Origin: Eledone cirrhosa | Lineage: Eukaryota > Mollusca > Cephalopoda > Octopoda > Eledonidae | Assembly (NCBI GenBank): GCA_964016885.1 | Contig: OZ024743.1 | Coordinates: forward strand, 172,718,226-172,782,225 | DNA: 64,000 nt | Direction of reading: 5' to 3' | Part shown: positions 31,531 to 42,752 of the stretch, in pieces | How positions within the stretch are numbered: the first letter of the stretch is position 1 | Layout: each line of letters begins with the position of its first letter | The notes under the pieces: model-generated | Database searches by the model: none | What the model was told of the DNA's origin: nothing | Seen by the model: the letters and a program-made list of their open reading frames with translations, nothing else | Program-made: the position numbers and the translations under genes

Positions 31531-32170
31531 TATTAGTATTGGTACTCTAAAATAGTGATGTATACATGAATGTATGTATTTGGCAATATACAGTATGTTT
31601 GATTAAAAACATTTAGAAGACCATTCGCTATGAGTTTTAAAGTAGTGACTATGTCACTTATTCTCAGCAAAAACAACAGAGAGTGATTGACAGACAGTCT
31701 GTTTCTCACTTGTTAGTGTTTATCAAGACTACACACTCCCTTGCCTTTGCCAAGAATTATACAAGCTGTGTTCTTATAGAATTCCAGTAATATTTAAGAG
31801 CTGATTAAACAGAGCGATTGCCGGTCCAGAAAAAATTAGGTATTAGTATTGGTGCTCTAAAATAGCGATGTATACATGAATGTATGTATAGTATGTTTGG
31901 CAATATACAGTATGTTTAACCTAATTTTTTCTGGACCGGCAATCGCTCTGTTTAATCAGCTCTTAAATATTACTGGAATTCTATAAGAACACAGCTTGTA
32001 TAATTCTTGGCAAAGGCAAGGGAGTGTGTAGTCTTGATAAACACTAACAAGTGAGAAACAGACTGTCTGTCAATCACTCTCTGTTGTTTTTGCCGAGAAT
32101 AAGTGACATAGTCACTACTTTAAAACTCATAGCGAATGGTCTTCTAAATGTTTTTTATTAAGCATACAGT
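31531..32170. repeat. Large inverted repeat, about 250-bp arms
   Basis: 31591-31841 and 31919-32170 are inverted copies at about 98 percent identity by eye, separated by a 77-base loop. The loop (31842-31917) is itself a direct repeat of the sequence just left of the left arm (31531-31602, starting ATTAGTATTGGTACTC). The order is therefore A, B, A', B-inverted. No coding sequence was found. A further inverted copy of part of A lies at 33399-33436. The transcript would form a very long hairpin. Confidence 0.93.
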
Positions 32171-32640
32171 GAGTGTATATATTTATTATATATAGTGTCT
32201 ATGTGTGTATATATATATATATGTGTGTGGGGTGTATATATTTATTATATATAGTGTGTCTATGTGTGTGCATATATATATATATATATATGTGTGTGGG
32301 GTGTATGTGTGGGGGTGTATATATTTATTATATATAGTGTGTCTATGTGTGCATATATATATATATATATGTGTGTGAGGGGTGTATATATTTATTATAT
32401 ATAGTGTGTATATATATGTGTGTGTGGGGGTGTATATATTTATTATATATAGTGTGTCTATGTGTGTGTGTATATATATATATATATATGTGTGTGGGGG
32501 TGTATTAATATATGTGTGTGTGGGGGTGTATATATTTATTATATATAGTGTGTCTATGTGTGTGTATATATATATATATATGTGTGTGTGTGGGGATGTA
32601 TATATTTATTATATATAGGAGTGTATATATATATATATGT
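32171..32640. repeat. TG/TA-rich minisatellite
   Basis: Seven or so irregular units of about 60-80 bases, each containing GTGTATATATTTATTATATA and TAGTGTGTCTATGTGTGTG with variable TA runs. Confidence 0.9.
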
Positions 32641-32642
32641 AT

Positions 32643-33050
32643 ATGTCACATTCATTGGCAATAGCCGGCTGTGGTTGGAGTTTATGTACTTTTGCATGTC
32701 GTTTGAGCCCTCCTGCTGATTTACATTCTCTACCACGTTTGGCAAGCATGCACTGGTAGTCAACCACTGGTCTTACTTTATGACTGCGAAGATGACTTTC
32801 GAGTCCAGCTTTGCTTAGGCAGAGTCTCACACAGACGCTGCATGTCAGCACCATAGGAGGACCTTCGCCGTGTCTGGAAGTGCAACAGCAATGCCCTTCC
32901 TCACATCCCTCTTTACTTTCTCGTATGCGATTCGAGATGCCTCAAAGGCAACTTTTCCCTCATATACAGTCTTTCTCCATTTATTACATTTCCCCATGTA
33001 TCAGCAGAGCTGTTAGCATCTTTCAAAGAGGCTTTCACCCTACTATATAT
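32643..33050 (-). pseudogene. LINE C-terminal remnant with C2H2 zinc fingers
   Basis: Minus-strand frames read KASLKDANSSADTWGNVING and then, after frame changes, LTCSVCVRLCLSKAGLESHL with RSH, and CKSAGGLKRHAKVHK. The first is a regular C2H2 finger (C-x2-C-x12-H-x3-H). The second is degraded at its first cysteines. Such fingers end some APE-type LINE polyproteins after the reverse transcriptase. A solitary host zinc-finger gene is less likely, because the piece is short, broken and bounded by (TA)n on both sides. Confidence 0.55.
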
Positions 33051-33056
33051 ATATAT

Positions 33057-33400
33057 AGTGGCACATGGCTTAGTGGTTAGAGCATTGGCCTTGCAATCAA
33101 AAGGTTGTCAGTTCAATTCTCAGACCGAGTGATGTGTTGTTTCCTTGAGCGAGACACTTTATTTCACATTGCTCCAGTTTACTCAGCTGTAGAAATGAGA
33201 TGATAGGGACTGGGGTCCCTATCATTCCACTGCAAAGTGGACGTGTAGGCGCCACGGCAAAAAAGCACCCAGCACTCACTGTAAATGAGGTTGGTGTTAG
33301 GAAGGGCATCCAGCTGTAGAAATCAAGCCAAAATCAGTTCCCATCCCACCCTTGCAAGCAGGGAAAAGCGGACGTAAAATGAAATGATGATGATGATGAC
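33057..33400 (+). mobile_element. tRNA-derived SINE, family 2
   Basis: The tRNA-like head has A box TGGCTTAGTGG (33066-33076) and B box GTTCAATTC (33110-33118). A body with CTTGAGCGAGACACTTTATT follows, then the module AAAGCACCCAG...GTTAGGAAGGGCATCCAGC. The last about 45 bases (CCCACCCTTGCAAGCAGGG, GCGGACGTAAAATG, TGATGA) equal the 3' end of the RTE subfamily at 45.7-45.8 kb. Shared 3' ends are how a SINE recruits its LINE partner. The 5' end lies directly in a (TA)n run. Confidence 0.9.
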
Positions 33401-33440
33401 AGTATATTGCCAAATATACTATACATACATTCATATATAT

Positions 33441-33854
33441 ATATATGATGGCTGCCCTCTCGTTATCGAGTATGGCCATTGCACGATATAACATTTTAAT
33501 AATTATTAATTAATGCTATCGTGCAATGCCTGTGCATGAAGATTTTTTTATAGTGAGGAAAGATTGTGCACTAGGCCAATCCCACTCTCTGAGCGACAGT
33601 AGCTATAACTCGAAAAGAAGAAAAGATCTATATTATCGGCAACTACTGAGCCGCAGGTTTTATGTCGGAGTTATCCCAGTTTCCTGAGTTGTCTTCTCCT
33701 AGAATAATGCCCTGACAAAAGCTAGGGGTCCTTCACTCCCAATGGTTTAACCGCGCGATCGAGTATTCGGCCTGATTATTTCTATGTCCCCGCACATATA
33801 CATACACATGCATACATGTATATACATATATATACATATATACATATATATATA
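33441..33854. other. Unannotated stretch
   Basis: No recognisable gene. TA/CA-rich at 33795-33858. Confidence 0.45.
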
Positions 33855-34456
33855 TACAAAATATTAAAACAATCAAATCTTAGTTTAATACATTTAATTG
33901 TTGACAATTGTTTCTTCCAGACGAACGTCTGGAATCATCAGAGCATAGAGAATGTTTAAACAGGTAATTAAAATCTTAGTCTTCACAACATTTAGAGGGA
34001 CACATAACTATTGACAAGATACAATAAAAAAAAGATGTAAGATAAGATAGATAAAAGATATCATAGCATTGGAAATCGGGTAATGTTAAGGGTATATAAT
34101 GCAAAAGTTAATAAAATTAATAAAGGCATGCATGAGGTAAAGGTTATATAATAAATGAAACAAGCATATTTCATGTAGAATGTAAAAACATGTTAAAAGT
34201 GTTAGAAATGTTTAAAATTTTTTAAATGGCATGCAATGTGGTAGAGAGATGTGTGGTGATAAAATGGATAGATGTTGTGTAAAGTATAATGCAAAAAACG
34301 TGATTCAATTAGATAGGTAATTTTCATTCAAGAATGTTTATATTAGAGTTTGTATATAGATGTATATGTTGGGTATAACACAAATGTATTAACCATGGAA
34401 TTTTCTTAGTTTTAGATGTAATGTTTTTGAGATGTGTATAGTTTAAAAATATAGTT

Positions 34457-34465
<9 letters not shown>
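33855..34465 (-). repeat. AT-rich element ending in a hammerhead ribozyme
   Basis: The minus strand has about 500 bases of AT-rich non-coding sequence upstream of the ribozyme, then some 40 bases, then a (TA)n run. There is no second copy in the window, so the limits are guesses. The layout resembles a retroelement 3' region. Confidence 0.4.
33884..33960 (-). ncRNA. Hammerhead ribozyme, type I, with 8-bp stem II
   Basis: On the minus strand the core CUGAUGA is at 33941-33935. Stem II is a perfect 8-bp helix, UUCCAGAC/GUCUGGAA, with loop GUUC (33934-33915). GAAA is at 33914-33911. Stem III is AC-AAUU-GU. The cleavage triplet is GUC, after 33903. Stem I is interrupted near the core, then pairs 33951-33960 with 33894-33884 (10 bp with one bulged A), giving the internal loop typical of natural hammerheads. 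All conserved core bases are present. Confidence 0.85.

Positions 34466-34504
<39 letters not shown>
34466..34504. repeat. (TA)n microsatellite
   Basis: Interrupted TA array directly before the 5' end of an RTE LINE copy. Confidence 0.9.
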
Positions 34505-34505
<1 letters not shown>

Positions 34506-35655
34506 TAGAGAAGAAATTCCAAACTTGGAAGCAGGGACTAGAAAGAAAGGGTCTCAAAGTCAACATGACAAAGACTAAGGTCCTTGTAAGTAGACGAGAA
34601 AACAGAACCCAGATCCCCTCAGGGAAATGGCCTTGCTCAGTATGTAGGAAAGGTGTAGGTAGGAACTCCATTCTCTGCCCCAAATGCAAACAATGGGTAC
34701 ACAAGAGTTGTAGTGGGATCTCAGGAAGCTTAATTAAGAATGTAGGCTGGGATAGCAAGCAGCAAACAGCCACAGGAAACAAGTACCATCAATCTCTGGG
34801 AGGGCTCTGTAGAAACAGTAGACAGCTTCTGCTACCTAGGTGACCGAATTAGCAGTGGAGGTGGGTGTTCAGAAAGTACAATAACTAGGGTAAGAACAGG
34901 ATGGAAGAAGTTCAGGGAACTACTGCCACTGCTAGCTGCAAAAGGCTTCTCCCTCAAAATGAAAGGCAGACTGTATGATGAGTGTATCCGAACAGCAATG
35001 TTACATGGTAGTGAGGTGGAAGACTTACGTAGATTAGAAAGAAACGAAGCATGCTCCGATGGATGTGTAATAGTAATATACACGAACGGCAAAGCATAAA
35101 TGGAGAGAGAGACTGAGCATAAGAGGAATCAAATGCTGTATGCAGGAGAGGCGGTTGCGTTGGTATGGATATGTAATGCGTATGAAGGAAGACAGCTGCA
35201 TAAAAAGGTGCAGAGCACTAGAAGTCAATGGAAACTGCGGAGTGGGGAGACCCAAGAAGACCTGGAATAGGTGATAAAAGCCGACCTTACCCAATTACAC
35301 CTCTCAAAGGCGATGACACACGACCGTCACCTCTGGTGTCACGCAGTAATACAGAGTACCCGATCTCCCATGGGTACAAGCTGAAGCATATAGACAATAT
35401 GCCCCCACACCCTCCCACTGCAAAGTGGAAGTGGAGGTGCCACGGCAAAAAAAGCACCCAGCCCACACTGTAAAGTGGACATGTAGGCGCCATGGAAAAA
35501 AGCACCCAGCACTCACTGTAAATGAGATTGGTGTTAGGAAGGGCATCCAGCTGTAGAAATCAAGCCAAAATCAGTTCCTGTATGAGCAAGACAAGGTCAG
35601 CTGACCAGACACTGCCCACAACAGGACAACCCATCTAACCCATGCTAGCATGGAA
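34505..35655 (+). mobile_element. RTE-type LINE, 5'-truncated, lacking the terminal tail
   Basis: It begins within the late reverse transcriptase (EKKFQTWKQGLERKGLKVN). It continues through SGKWPCSVCRKGVGRNSILC with KQWVHKSC (34620-34720), then VDSFCYLGDRISSGGGCSES and GWKKFRELLPLLAAKGFSL (34820-34950) and the RRLRWYGYVMRMKEDSC block (near 35150). Two 3' UTR modules follow (35420-35560). The copy stops at CATGCTAGCATGG (35655), missing the ACGGACGTAAA and TGATGA tail. CR1 sequence follows on the opposite strand. Confidence 0.88.
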
Positions 35656-35852
35656 ACTTTGTTGGTGTTTACCAAGTCCATTGTCAGACGGAGTTTCAAT
35701 GAATCCATGCCCAGGGAAGCAAGGCGTTCAGAGTATGGTAGGTGTCTGATGGAGGGTATGCACTTGGTTGCACGTCTCTGAACAGTTTCCAGGAGGTCAA
35801 TGTTCTGAACAAAATAGGGGTTACAGACTGATGATGCGAATTCCAAGTGTGG

Positions 35853-37370
35853 TCATACCATAGCTGTATACAGCTTTAAATAGATGGCTGGAGAGCGGCT
35901 AACAAAGGTCTTGCTGAGTGATGCCAAGACACCCTCGGCCTTCTTGACAATCTTAGGGACGTGCTTTGTCCAACGCAAATCGTTGCTGACAGTAATGCCC
36001 AGGTCACGTTCACAAGAGGACTTCTTGATATCAGTGTTGTGGAGGGAGTATGTGGACGCTAGGTTTTTCCTCCCAAAATGCATGATGGTACACTTGTCCA
36101 CAGCCAGCTTCAGTTGCCAGTCTGTGATCCATTGCTGCATTGTGTCCAGGTCTGATTGTAGGAAAGAGTTGTATATTTCAGGATCTGTCCTTTTGATTTC
36201 AAGGTACAGCTTGATATCATCTGCATATTTCAGTACCGTGGCATTCTTTAAGTTGGCATCTATGTCATTAATATATGCTACAAACAAAAGGGGACCAAGA
36301 ACAGATCCCTGTGGTACACCAGATGACATCTCATATGGTGAAGAATGCTGTCCTAGAACCGTGACTACCTCTTTTCGGCTGAGAATGAAGGATTTCAACC
36401 AGTTAAAAAGATCATCCATCAAACCCATTGCAGAGAGTTTCGCCATAAGTCTTTTGTGTGGCACAGAATTAAAAGCCTTAGCGAAGTCAAGGTAAGCAAC
36501 ATCCACCCATGAACCGCTGTCAGTGATCCGGGTGATGTCTTCAAGAAACTCAATAAGTTGATCACAGCAGCTGGAGTTGGGGATAAATCCAAATTGCGAG
36601 GGCCGGATGAGGCTGTGAGAGCTCCAGAAGTTCCAAAGTGTTTCTCTGACACAGGATTCCATCCGTTTGGCAATACGGCTAGTAAGACTGACTGGACGAT
36701 AGTTGACAGGTGACGTGCGGTCGCCATTTTTGAACAGGGGAATGATACTGGCAGTTTTCCACTGCTCCGGAGTAGCACCATTGTTGAGACAGTATTGAAA
36801 GAAGAAAGAAAGCTGGTGCAAAAGGAAGTACCCGCCACATTTGAGAAGCAGATATGTAATACCATCAAGACCAGGGGAGGCATAATTGCGCTTATTCTTA
36901 AGGTGACGTCGCAGCATTGCAGGTGTAAATTCCATAGTTGTTATGGAATTTGATGTTAGAGATGGTGTAGATGGTACATTCTGGTTTTCAACAGTAAAAA
37001 TGCTTGCATAGCACTCAGCAATGAGTTCTGCGCATTCTTTGGGATCGTCAGTGATCTGGCTTGTGTGGGGATTGCGAAGAGGACCAACTGGAGAGTGAGG
37101 TCTCTGCTTTGAATGTACATATTTCCAGAACACCTTACTGTCAGGATTGGTTGCTATGCACTGTTCAAATTCAAGCACTGCCTTTTTTGTCACTTGCTTG
37201 AGATGGTTGAAAGATTTATTCCGCTTTTTTCTGTTGGCATCTGATTTATGCAGTTTATATTCCCGTTCAGCATTCCGACGTTGTTTCCTGGCAAGTTGGA
37301 CTGCTGAAGGGTCCAAAACTGCACTTTTGGGGTGGGGGTTTTTTCTGCTTACATGGCACTGATGCTGCAC
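35853..37370 (-). pseudogene. CR1-like reverse transcriptase, 505-codon open frame
   Basis: This is the longest uninterrupted reverse transcriptase frame on this element. N-terminal linker QLARKQRRNAEREYKLHKSD, then FWKYVHSKQR; then SPGLDGITYLLLK near residue 165; WKTASIIPLFKNGDRTSPVN and YRPVSLTS near 205; VAYLDFAKAFNSVPH near 290 (motif A aspartate); SGVPQGSVLGPLLFVAYIND near 345; LKYADDIKLYLE near 378 (YADD); CERDLGITVSNDL near 455. All core motifs are intact. It would be RNA-directed DNA polymerase for target-primed insertion, but the surrounding element is broken. Confidence 0.88.
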
Positions 37371-37476
37371 ACGCTATCCATATTGAGTCCAGGATGCCCT
37401 GGAGTATAGTGTTCACATCTCCATAGTTATAGAACTCATGCCAGTTTGGGCGCTGTAGCTCAGTGCAGTACAAGTT

Positions 37477-38130
37477 CTAATCGGCTTTCTTCCAATCAAA
37501 GCAAGCAGATTGGAGATGGTTCTGGTTTTTGTTGCTGCCCGCAAGAGCCAGATTGGCAATGATCATAGCATGATCAGAGTCGCCTAGAGGTTCCTCAGTA
37601 GTACAACTGATAACCACTTCAGGAGTAGTGGTGAAGATCAGGTCTAAAGTGTTGTCACCTCTTGTTGGAGAAGTGACTACTTGTGACCAGTTTGAGTCCA
37701 GCACTAGCTCAAGGAAATCGTTTGCACTTTGTGGCCAACGAAAGGTTTCCCAATCGATCTCAGGATGATTGAAGTCACTTGCAATAAACACATAAGTGGC
37801 TGTTTTCCTGGCAGCATCTCTGAGGATATCGCAAAGCTGTGTGTCTTGATGGTAACTTGGGGGGGGGGGGGCGATAAACAACATCAAGCAGAAGTGTTGA
37901 CATGGTCATACGTATGTCACAGAAAAAAACTTCTTGTGATTCGTTCAAATCAACGCAAGGAATTACCGAAAAGTTTAACGAACGTAGACCATCACACCAC
38001 CACCTACGGCGATTAATGCGGTCCTTGCAGAACAGGTTGTACCCAGTAATGCAGAAAACCCCATCACAGAGTAAGGAATGTGCCCATGTTTCCGTGACTG
38101 TGATGAAGTCAGGTTCGATGCTTCTGACGT
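37477..38130 (-). pseudogene. CR1-like APE endonuclease region
   Basis: Two overlapping minus frames give SYVRSIEPDFITVTETWAH (the E of the TETW motif), GGGVMVYVRSLNFS in a third frame, LLLDVVYRPP, then FIASDFNHPEIDWETFRWP (DFN motif), NTLDLIFTTTPE and LGDSDHAMI (SDH motif). These are the catalytic motifs of the apurinic-type endonuclease that nicks target DNA. A run of ten G/C bases at 37861-37870 has slipped and splits the frame in the YRPPPP segment. Confidence 0.85.
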
Positions 38131-38134
38131 AGGA

Positions 38135-38652
38135 GTTGTGATGCGTATGAAGGATGACAGCTGCATAAAAAGGTGCAGAGTTGATGGAAGCTGCGGAGTG
38201 GGGAGACTCAAGAAGACCTGGGATGAGGTGATAAAAGCCGACCTTACCCAATCGCACCTCTCAAGGGCGATGACACACGACCGTGGCCTCTGGCGTCACG
38301 CAGTAATACAGAAGACCCGAACCCCCACAGGTACAAGACAAAGCTGAAGCATATAGACAATATGCCCCCACACCCTCCCACTGCAAAGTGGTCGTGGAGG
38401 TGCCACGACAAAAAGCACCCAGCCCGCACTGTAAAGTGGACGTGTAGGCGCCACTGAAAGAAATCACCCAGCACTCACTGTAAATGAGCTTGGTGTTAGG
38501 AAGGGCATCCAGCTGTAGAAATCAAACCAGAATCAGTTCCTGTATGAGCAAGACAAGGTCAGCCGACTGGACACTGCCCACAACAGGACAACCCGTCTAA
38601 CCCATGCTAGCGTGGAAGAACGGACGTAAAACAGTAATGATGATGATGATAT
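38135..38652 (+). mobile_element. RTE-type LINE 3' end
   Basis: It starts inside the C-terminal block (VMRMKDDSCIKRC), continues VGRLKKTWDEVIKADLTQSH, then two 3' UTR modules (38380-38520) and the full terminus (CTAACCCATGCTAGCGTGG, GACGTAAAAC, TGATGATGATG). It is the same subfamily as 34505-35655, from which it differs by scattered substitutions. Confidence 0.88.
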
Positions 38653-38653
38653 A

Positions 38654-39242
38654 CTAGCCAAATTACCCACGCCTTGCGTTTCACGCATTTTTTTTGTAAG
38701 AAAATGTAATGCATGAAAAATTGGAAAACATTTTTCGTAATATATCAAATCAAAATTACATTATTAAATCTTATTCTTAATATTGTTTCTTGTAAATAAT
38801 TTTTTTTTAAATATCAATTCAAAACTTTTGTGAATAGGCATCGTATCTTGTCATTTACCTAGGGTTTAAATTTCATATAAATCAAAGGGAAAAAATTTTC
38901 AGGGGGGGTTTGCACCTCAGGGGAACCCTAATAGGGGTTTAACCCTCATTAGGGTGTCTTATTATTATTGAAATTTGCTAAAATTTTGTGAATAGGCATC
39001 ATATCTTGTTATTTACCTATGGTTTAAATTTCATATAAATCGAAGGGAAAAGATTTTCAGCAGGGGTTTTGTGCTCCCGGGGAACCCTTTGATTAAAATG
39101 AAATATACTTATCCAAGTACCCTGGGCAATGTAGTTTCAGAATATATATGGTTATGGGGGGGGGGGGGGTCTATCTCCAGAACCATAGGAGGAGTTCGTG
39201 AACAAACAAACAAACAGACAGGAACACAACTTTATATATAGA
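38654..39242 (-). mobile_element. Non-autonomous Helitron, both ends visible
   Basis: On the minus strand it starts TCTATATATAAAGTTGTG at 39242, preceded by A. It ends with GCAAGGCGTGGGTAATTTGG, then CTAG at 38654, followed by T. It is 589 bases with no Rep or helicase. The interior has two similar halves with GGCATCRTATCTTGT and TTTCATATAAATC. It lies directly after the TGATGA tail of an RTE copy. Confidence 0.75.
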
Positions 39243-39274
39243 TATATTAATAGTAATAATAATAAATGTGAAGA

Positions 39275-39720
39275 CTAAAATCCAAAGAGGGCTCGATATG
39301 GATAAATATATATCAAATATATAAGAACCCTAGAGCAAATATTTATTAAAATGACAGATTAAAGTTTAAGCAACGAATCGCTGCCTTCACCCTTAGCGGG
39401 ATCTTCTGAAACTAAAAAATATCAATCTGTGAACGCAGAAGTAAATATTTCGAAAAACGTTGCAACCAAAGGAAAACAGGAAGACGATATTTTGGTTCGT
39501 GAAGACGTTCCCTGGCAATGAACGGAAAAAAGCGAAGATAATACATCGTTATGTGGTGCGATGAGAACAAAAGACACGCAAAGACAAAGCCACGTTTATA
39601 CCATAAATGGAGTCGTAGACTAATATTCTATTTAGGAAACTGAATGATTCTCAGCTTCGGAGTTAATAATGTAAATAAATTAGTAGAACGAAAATGACAG
39701 AGATTATTAAAATTATAAAA
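39275..39720 (+). repeat. Dispersed repeat family C
   Basis: A full-length looking copy, colinear with the reverse of 17895-18460 without its internal duplication. It includes AAAGAGGGCTCGATATGG, TTTAAGCAACGAATCGCTGC and GGTTCGTGAAGACGTTCCC. Non-coding. Confidence 0.75.
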
Positions 39721-40465
39721 GTAATAATAATTAAATATATACATACACACATCTATATACGTACATACACGTGCATACGCGAAAACACCCGCCATGCATG
39801 CATATACATGCATGTACACATAAACACGCGAACACGTACATAAACCTGCGCGACACATGTACCCACACACATACAAACATATACACCAAATACACATAAA
39901 AAATGTGTGTGTGTATACATATAGTTATATAAAGGTATATAAATATACACGCATAAATACGTATATAACGCACACACATACCTACAGGTAAATATACATA
40001 TGTTCACCAAACGTACGTATACCAAAACTCAATGTACACATATAGACACCTTACATAAGTGCAAACACACACAAACACAAAATACACATAACCATATACA
40101 CACATACCAGCATATATAATATATACACCTATAACAAATACAAGCATATATACGTACGAGAAATTATATGTACCTCCACAAACATATGGGTAAGGTATAC
40201 TTACCTATATAAACAAGTAGAGGTATAAACATAAAATATACTTAGCTACCACATAAAGACATAAATTATCCGCGTATTGTTCGTACTATCTGTTAGGGTA
40301 TAATATGGGGCTGTAATACAGGAACGTTTTATGCAATTTGCGTTTACAAACCGAAATTGCCTCAGATTTTTTTTAAGATGTGACCATTGGCGTAGGGTAT
40401 TTCCAGGGCTTCAGCGGTGCAAAGATTGCATGGTCTTTTGTTTCTGTTATACGATCTAGATTTAG
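39721..40465. other. CA/TA-rich unannotated stretch
   Basis: Loosely repetitive ATACACAC-type sequence at 39735-40240, then about 200 bases with no recognised feature. Confidence 0.5.
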
Positions 40466-40825
40466 CTAGGATCTCCCAGTGTAACCTATATTGGTGTGAT
40501 TGTCTTTTAGACTCCAGATATAAGCTGAAAGTGACGTCACATTCCTTCTTAAAGGGTTAAGAAAAGAATGGGTGTGCATGTAAAGACGCTGCTTGAATCT
40601 ATTGCCGGTTAACCCTATGTAGGCTCTACTAGACATGGGTGTTTCGACCTTACATTTGTAGAATATGTTACTGGAGAGGCATTTCCCGGATAGAGGGCAA
40701 TCAACCCGATTCCTACAATTACAGTTAGTACTAGCTACAGGGTTGCACGTATTCCTACGGCTAGGTAATTTAGTTAAATTTGAAGCAGTGATATTATGTG
40801 CAAATTTAGGAGTTGTGATATATAT
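40466..40825 (-). pseudogene. Penelope-like element GIY-YIG region, second copy
   Basis: A 129-codon minus-strand frame contains CNCRNRVDCPLSGKCLSSNI, FYKCKVETP and AYIGLTGNRFKQRLYMHTHS, followed by SAYIWSLKDNHTNIGYT. The cysteine cluster followed by IFYK...YIGLT...FKQR..MH is the PLE GIY-YIG endonuclease, which makes the cut used to prime integration. It is isolated from any reverse transcriptase and fades into non-coding sequence at 40470. Confidence 0.75.
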
Positions 40826-41336
40826 ATATATACTCATATATACACATGCATACATGTATATACATATTTACACACTCTTATGAGTTCTTCCGCCCTTTGT
40901 CAGGTTTTGTTTTTTGTCCTGCTGGGTGTTCGTGAACCGATTTGTTTATGATGAAGCATTTGTGAAGCGAGGTTCCACTGTATATGTAATTATTACATGT
41001 ATGTATATAGTATGTATATGTATATATAAGCTGTGAAAGCTACAGAAATATTCCATATATTCTTCCAGAGCAATCTCTATTTAAAAATTTACATTTTACG
41101 CTTACTTGTCCGCCATTGCAAAAGGCCATAAATTCAAATTTTGAAAAGAGAGGAAAAGAGACAAGTGAACTATGAACTTGTACATCTCAATGCCCCCCCC
41201 CCCCCCCCCCCGCCACCACAATAACAATAATGTCTACACTCGTTCCCCATCATCACCACATAACTCATTACTCTATCTAAGCTGGCTGACCTGTTGACTG
41301 TTGACATACTGCTAACTCCTTTGATGTATGTATGTG

Positions 41337-41371
<35 letters not shown>

Positions 41372-41420
41372 GTATATATGTATGTATGCATATGTATATC
41401 TCAGTGGATGCAACCAGATT
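40826..41420. other. Unannotated stretch
   Basis: TA/GT-rich runs and a C-run at 41192-41211. No gene was recognised. Confidence 0.5.
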
Positions 41421-41424
41421 TCAA

Positions 41425-42175
41425 CACAGCAACAACTACAACAACAACTACAACAACAGCGACAGCAACAACAATAACAACAGCAGCAACAACACCATTG
41501 TCTGTGTTGAATATGTGTGTATGTATGTATTTATATATATGCGACTACAATAACAGCAACAACACCATTTTCTGCAGCAGCAGCAGTGAAATGAAGAACA
41601 ACAATGACAGCAGCAGCAACAACAACAGCAACTACAACAGCGACAACAACAGCAACAACAAAACCATTTTCTGTGTTGAATGTGTGTGTATGTATGTATT
41701 TATATATATGCAACTATAATAACAGCAACAGCACCATTGTCTGCAGCAACAGCATCGGTGAAATGAAGAACAGCAACAACAGCGGCGGCGGTGGCAGCAG
41801 CAGCAGCAGCGACGACGACAACAACAACAACAACACTGAACATCCACCACCATCCACCACCTTCACCACCACCATCACTGGCACCATCCACCACCACCGC
41901 CATCCACCACCACAACCACCACCATCACTGCACCATCCACCACCACCGCCATCACCACCAACACCATCCACCACTTTCACCACTACTACCACCGCCACCA
42001 TCACTAGCACCATCCACCACCACCACCATCAATCACCATCCACCACCACCACCATCACCATCACTGACACCATCCACCACCTCTACCACTACCACCACCA
42101 TCACCATCACTGACACCATCCACCACCACCACCACTGACACCATCCACCACCACCACCACCATTACCAGCATAAA
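41425..42175. repeat. CAN-trinucleotide-rich region
   Basis: CAA/CAG/CAC/CAT triplets run for 750 bases. 41490-41780 holds two to three tandem units of about 180 bases (TGTGTTGAATRTGTGTGTAT, ATATATGCAACTA, CAACAGCAAC). From about 41840 the sequence is almost pure CAC/CAT/ATC. Open frames encode poly-Thr/Asn or poly-His/Pro and are composition artefacts. Confidence 0.9.
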
Positions 42176-42204
42176 GCAAACAATTATTATTATTATATAA
42201 AAAC

Positions 42205-42325
42205 TTTACGATCTGAGTTCAAATCCCGCTGAGGTTGACTTTGCCTTTCATCCTTACGGGGTCGATAAAATAAAGTACCAGTAATGCACTGGGTAATTGC
42301 TGGCCTTGTGCCTAAAGTAGAAACA
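42205..42325 (+). mobile_element. tRNA-derived SINE, family 1, 5'-truncated
   Basis: It starts at the B-box side (TTTACGATCTGAGTTC) and ends AAAGTAGAAACA. A 13-base target duplication, ATTATATAAAAAC, flanks it at 42192-42204 and 42326-42338. Confidence 0.9.
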
Positions 42326-42752
42326 ATTATATAAAAACGGAACTGGACTGGGAAAAGTCAACAGTTGACATGATTTTGATTTTGTATCAGTACTGCCGGT
42401 AATATATATATATATGTGTGTATGTGAGTGGTGTGTGTGTTTGTATGCATGAATGAGTGTTGGTGTGTGAGTGGCGTGTGTTTGTAGTTTGTATGCATAA
42501 GTGTTGGTGTGTGAGTGTGTGTGTGTGCGTGTCGTGTCACTAAGTGGTTTTTTTTTTTATGACCATGCTGTAAAATGAAGGGGTAGAAAGGGCCCTTGAG
42601 TCTAGTAAGACATCTTCTCTAGTGCTGGTGGCACAAATAAAAGCACCCAGTCCATGCTGTAAAGTGGTGCTGGTGTTAGGAAGGGCATCCAACCAGTGTA
42701 TCAATGCCAAAACACTTATCAGCACAGCAACAAATAGGAACAAAAACAAAAT

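Larger units (their letters stand above)
35656..38130 (-). mobile_element. CR1-like LINE, truncated at both ends
   Basis: This minus-strand element has an APE-type endonuclease (38130-37480), a reverse transcriptase (37370-35853) and the CR1-type C-terminal block MEFASSVCNPYFVQNIDLLE (35846 down). The frame stops at 35656, so the end of ORF2 and the 3' UTR are absent. LINEs normally keep their 3' end. Both edges abut plus-strand RTE 3' sequence. CR1 and RTE differ in reverse transcriptase (SGVPQGSVLGPLLF here against GVHQGSLLSPLLF in RTE). Confidence 0.9.

Noticed and set aside
32609..32854. Host C2H2 zinc-finger gene
   Set aside because: Only one regular finger, broken upstream frames and microsatellite borders fit a LINE C-terminus better.
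33057..33130. Functional tRNA gene
   Set aside because: A and B boxes are present but no acceptor or anticodon arm pairs properly, and a SINE body follows.
41604..42138. Open frames of 73-169 codons rich in Thr, Asn, His and Pro
   Set aside because: They follow from CAN trinucleotide composition, overlap in several frames, and have no domain.
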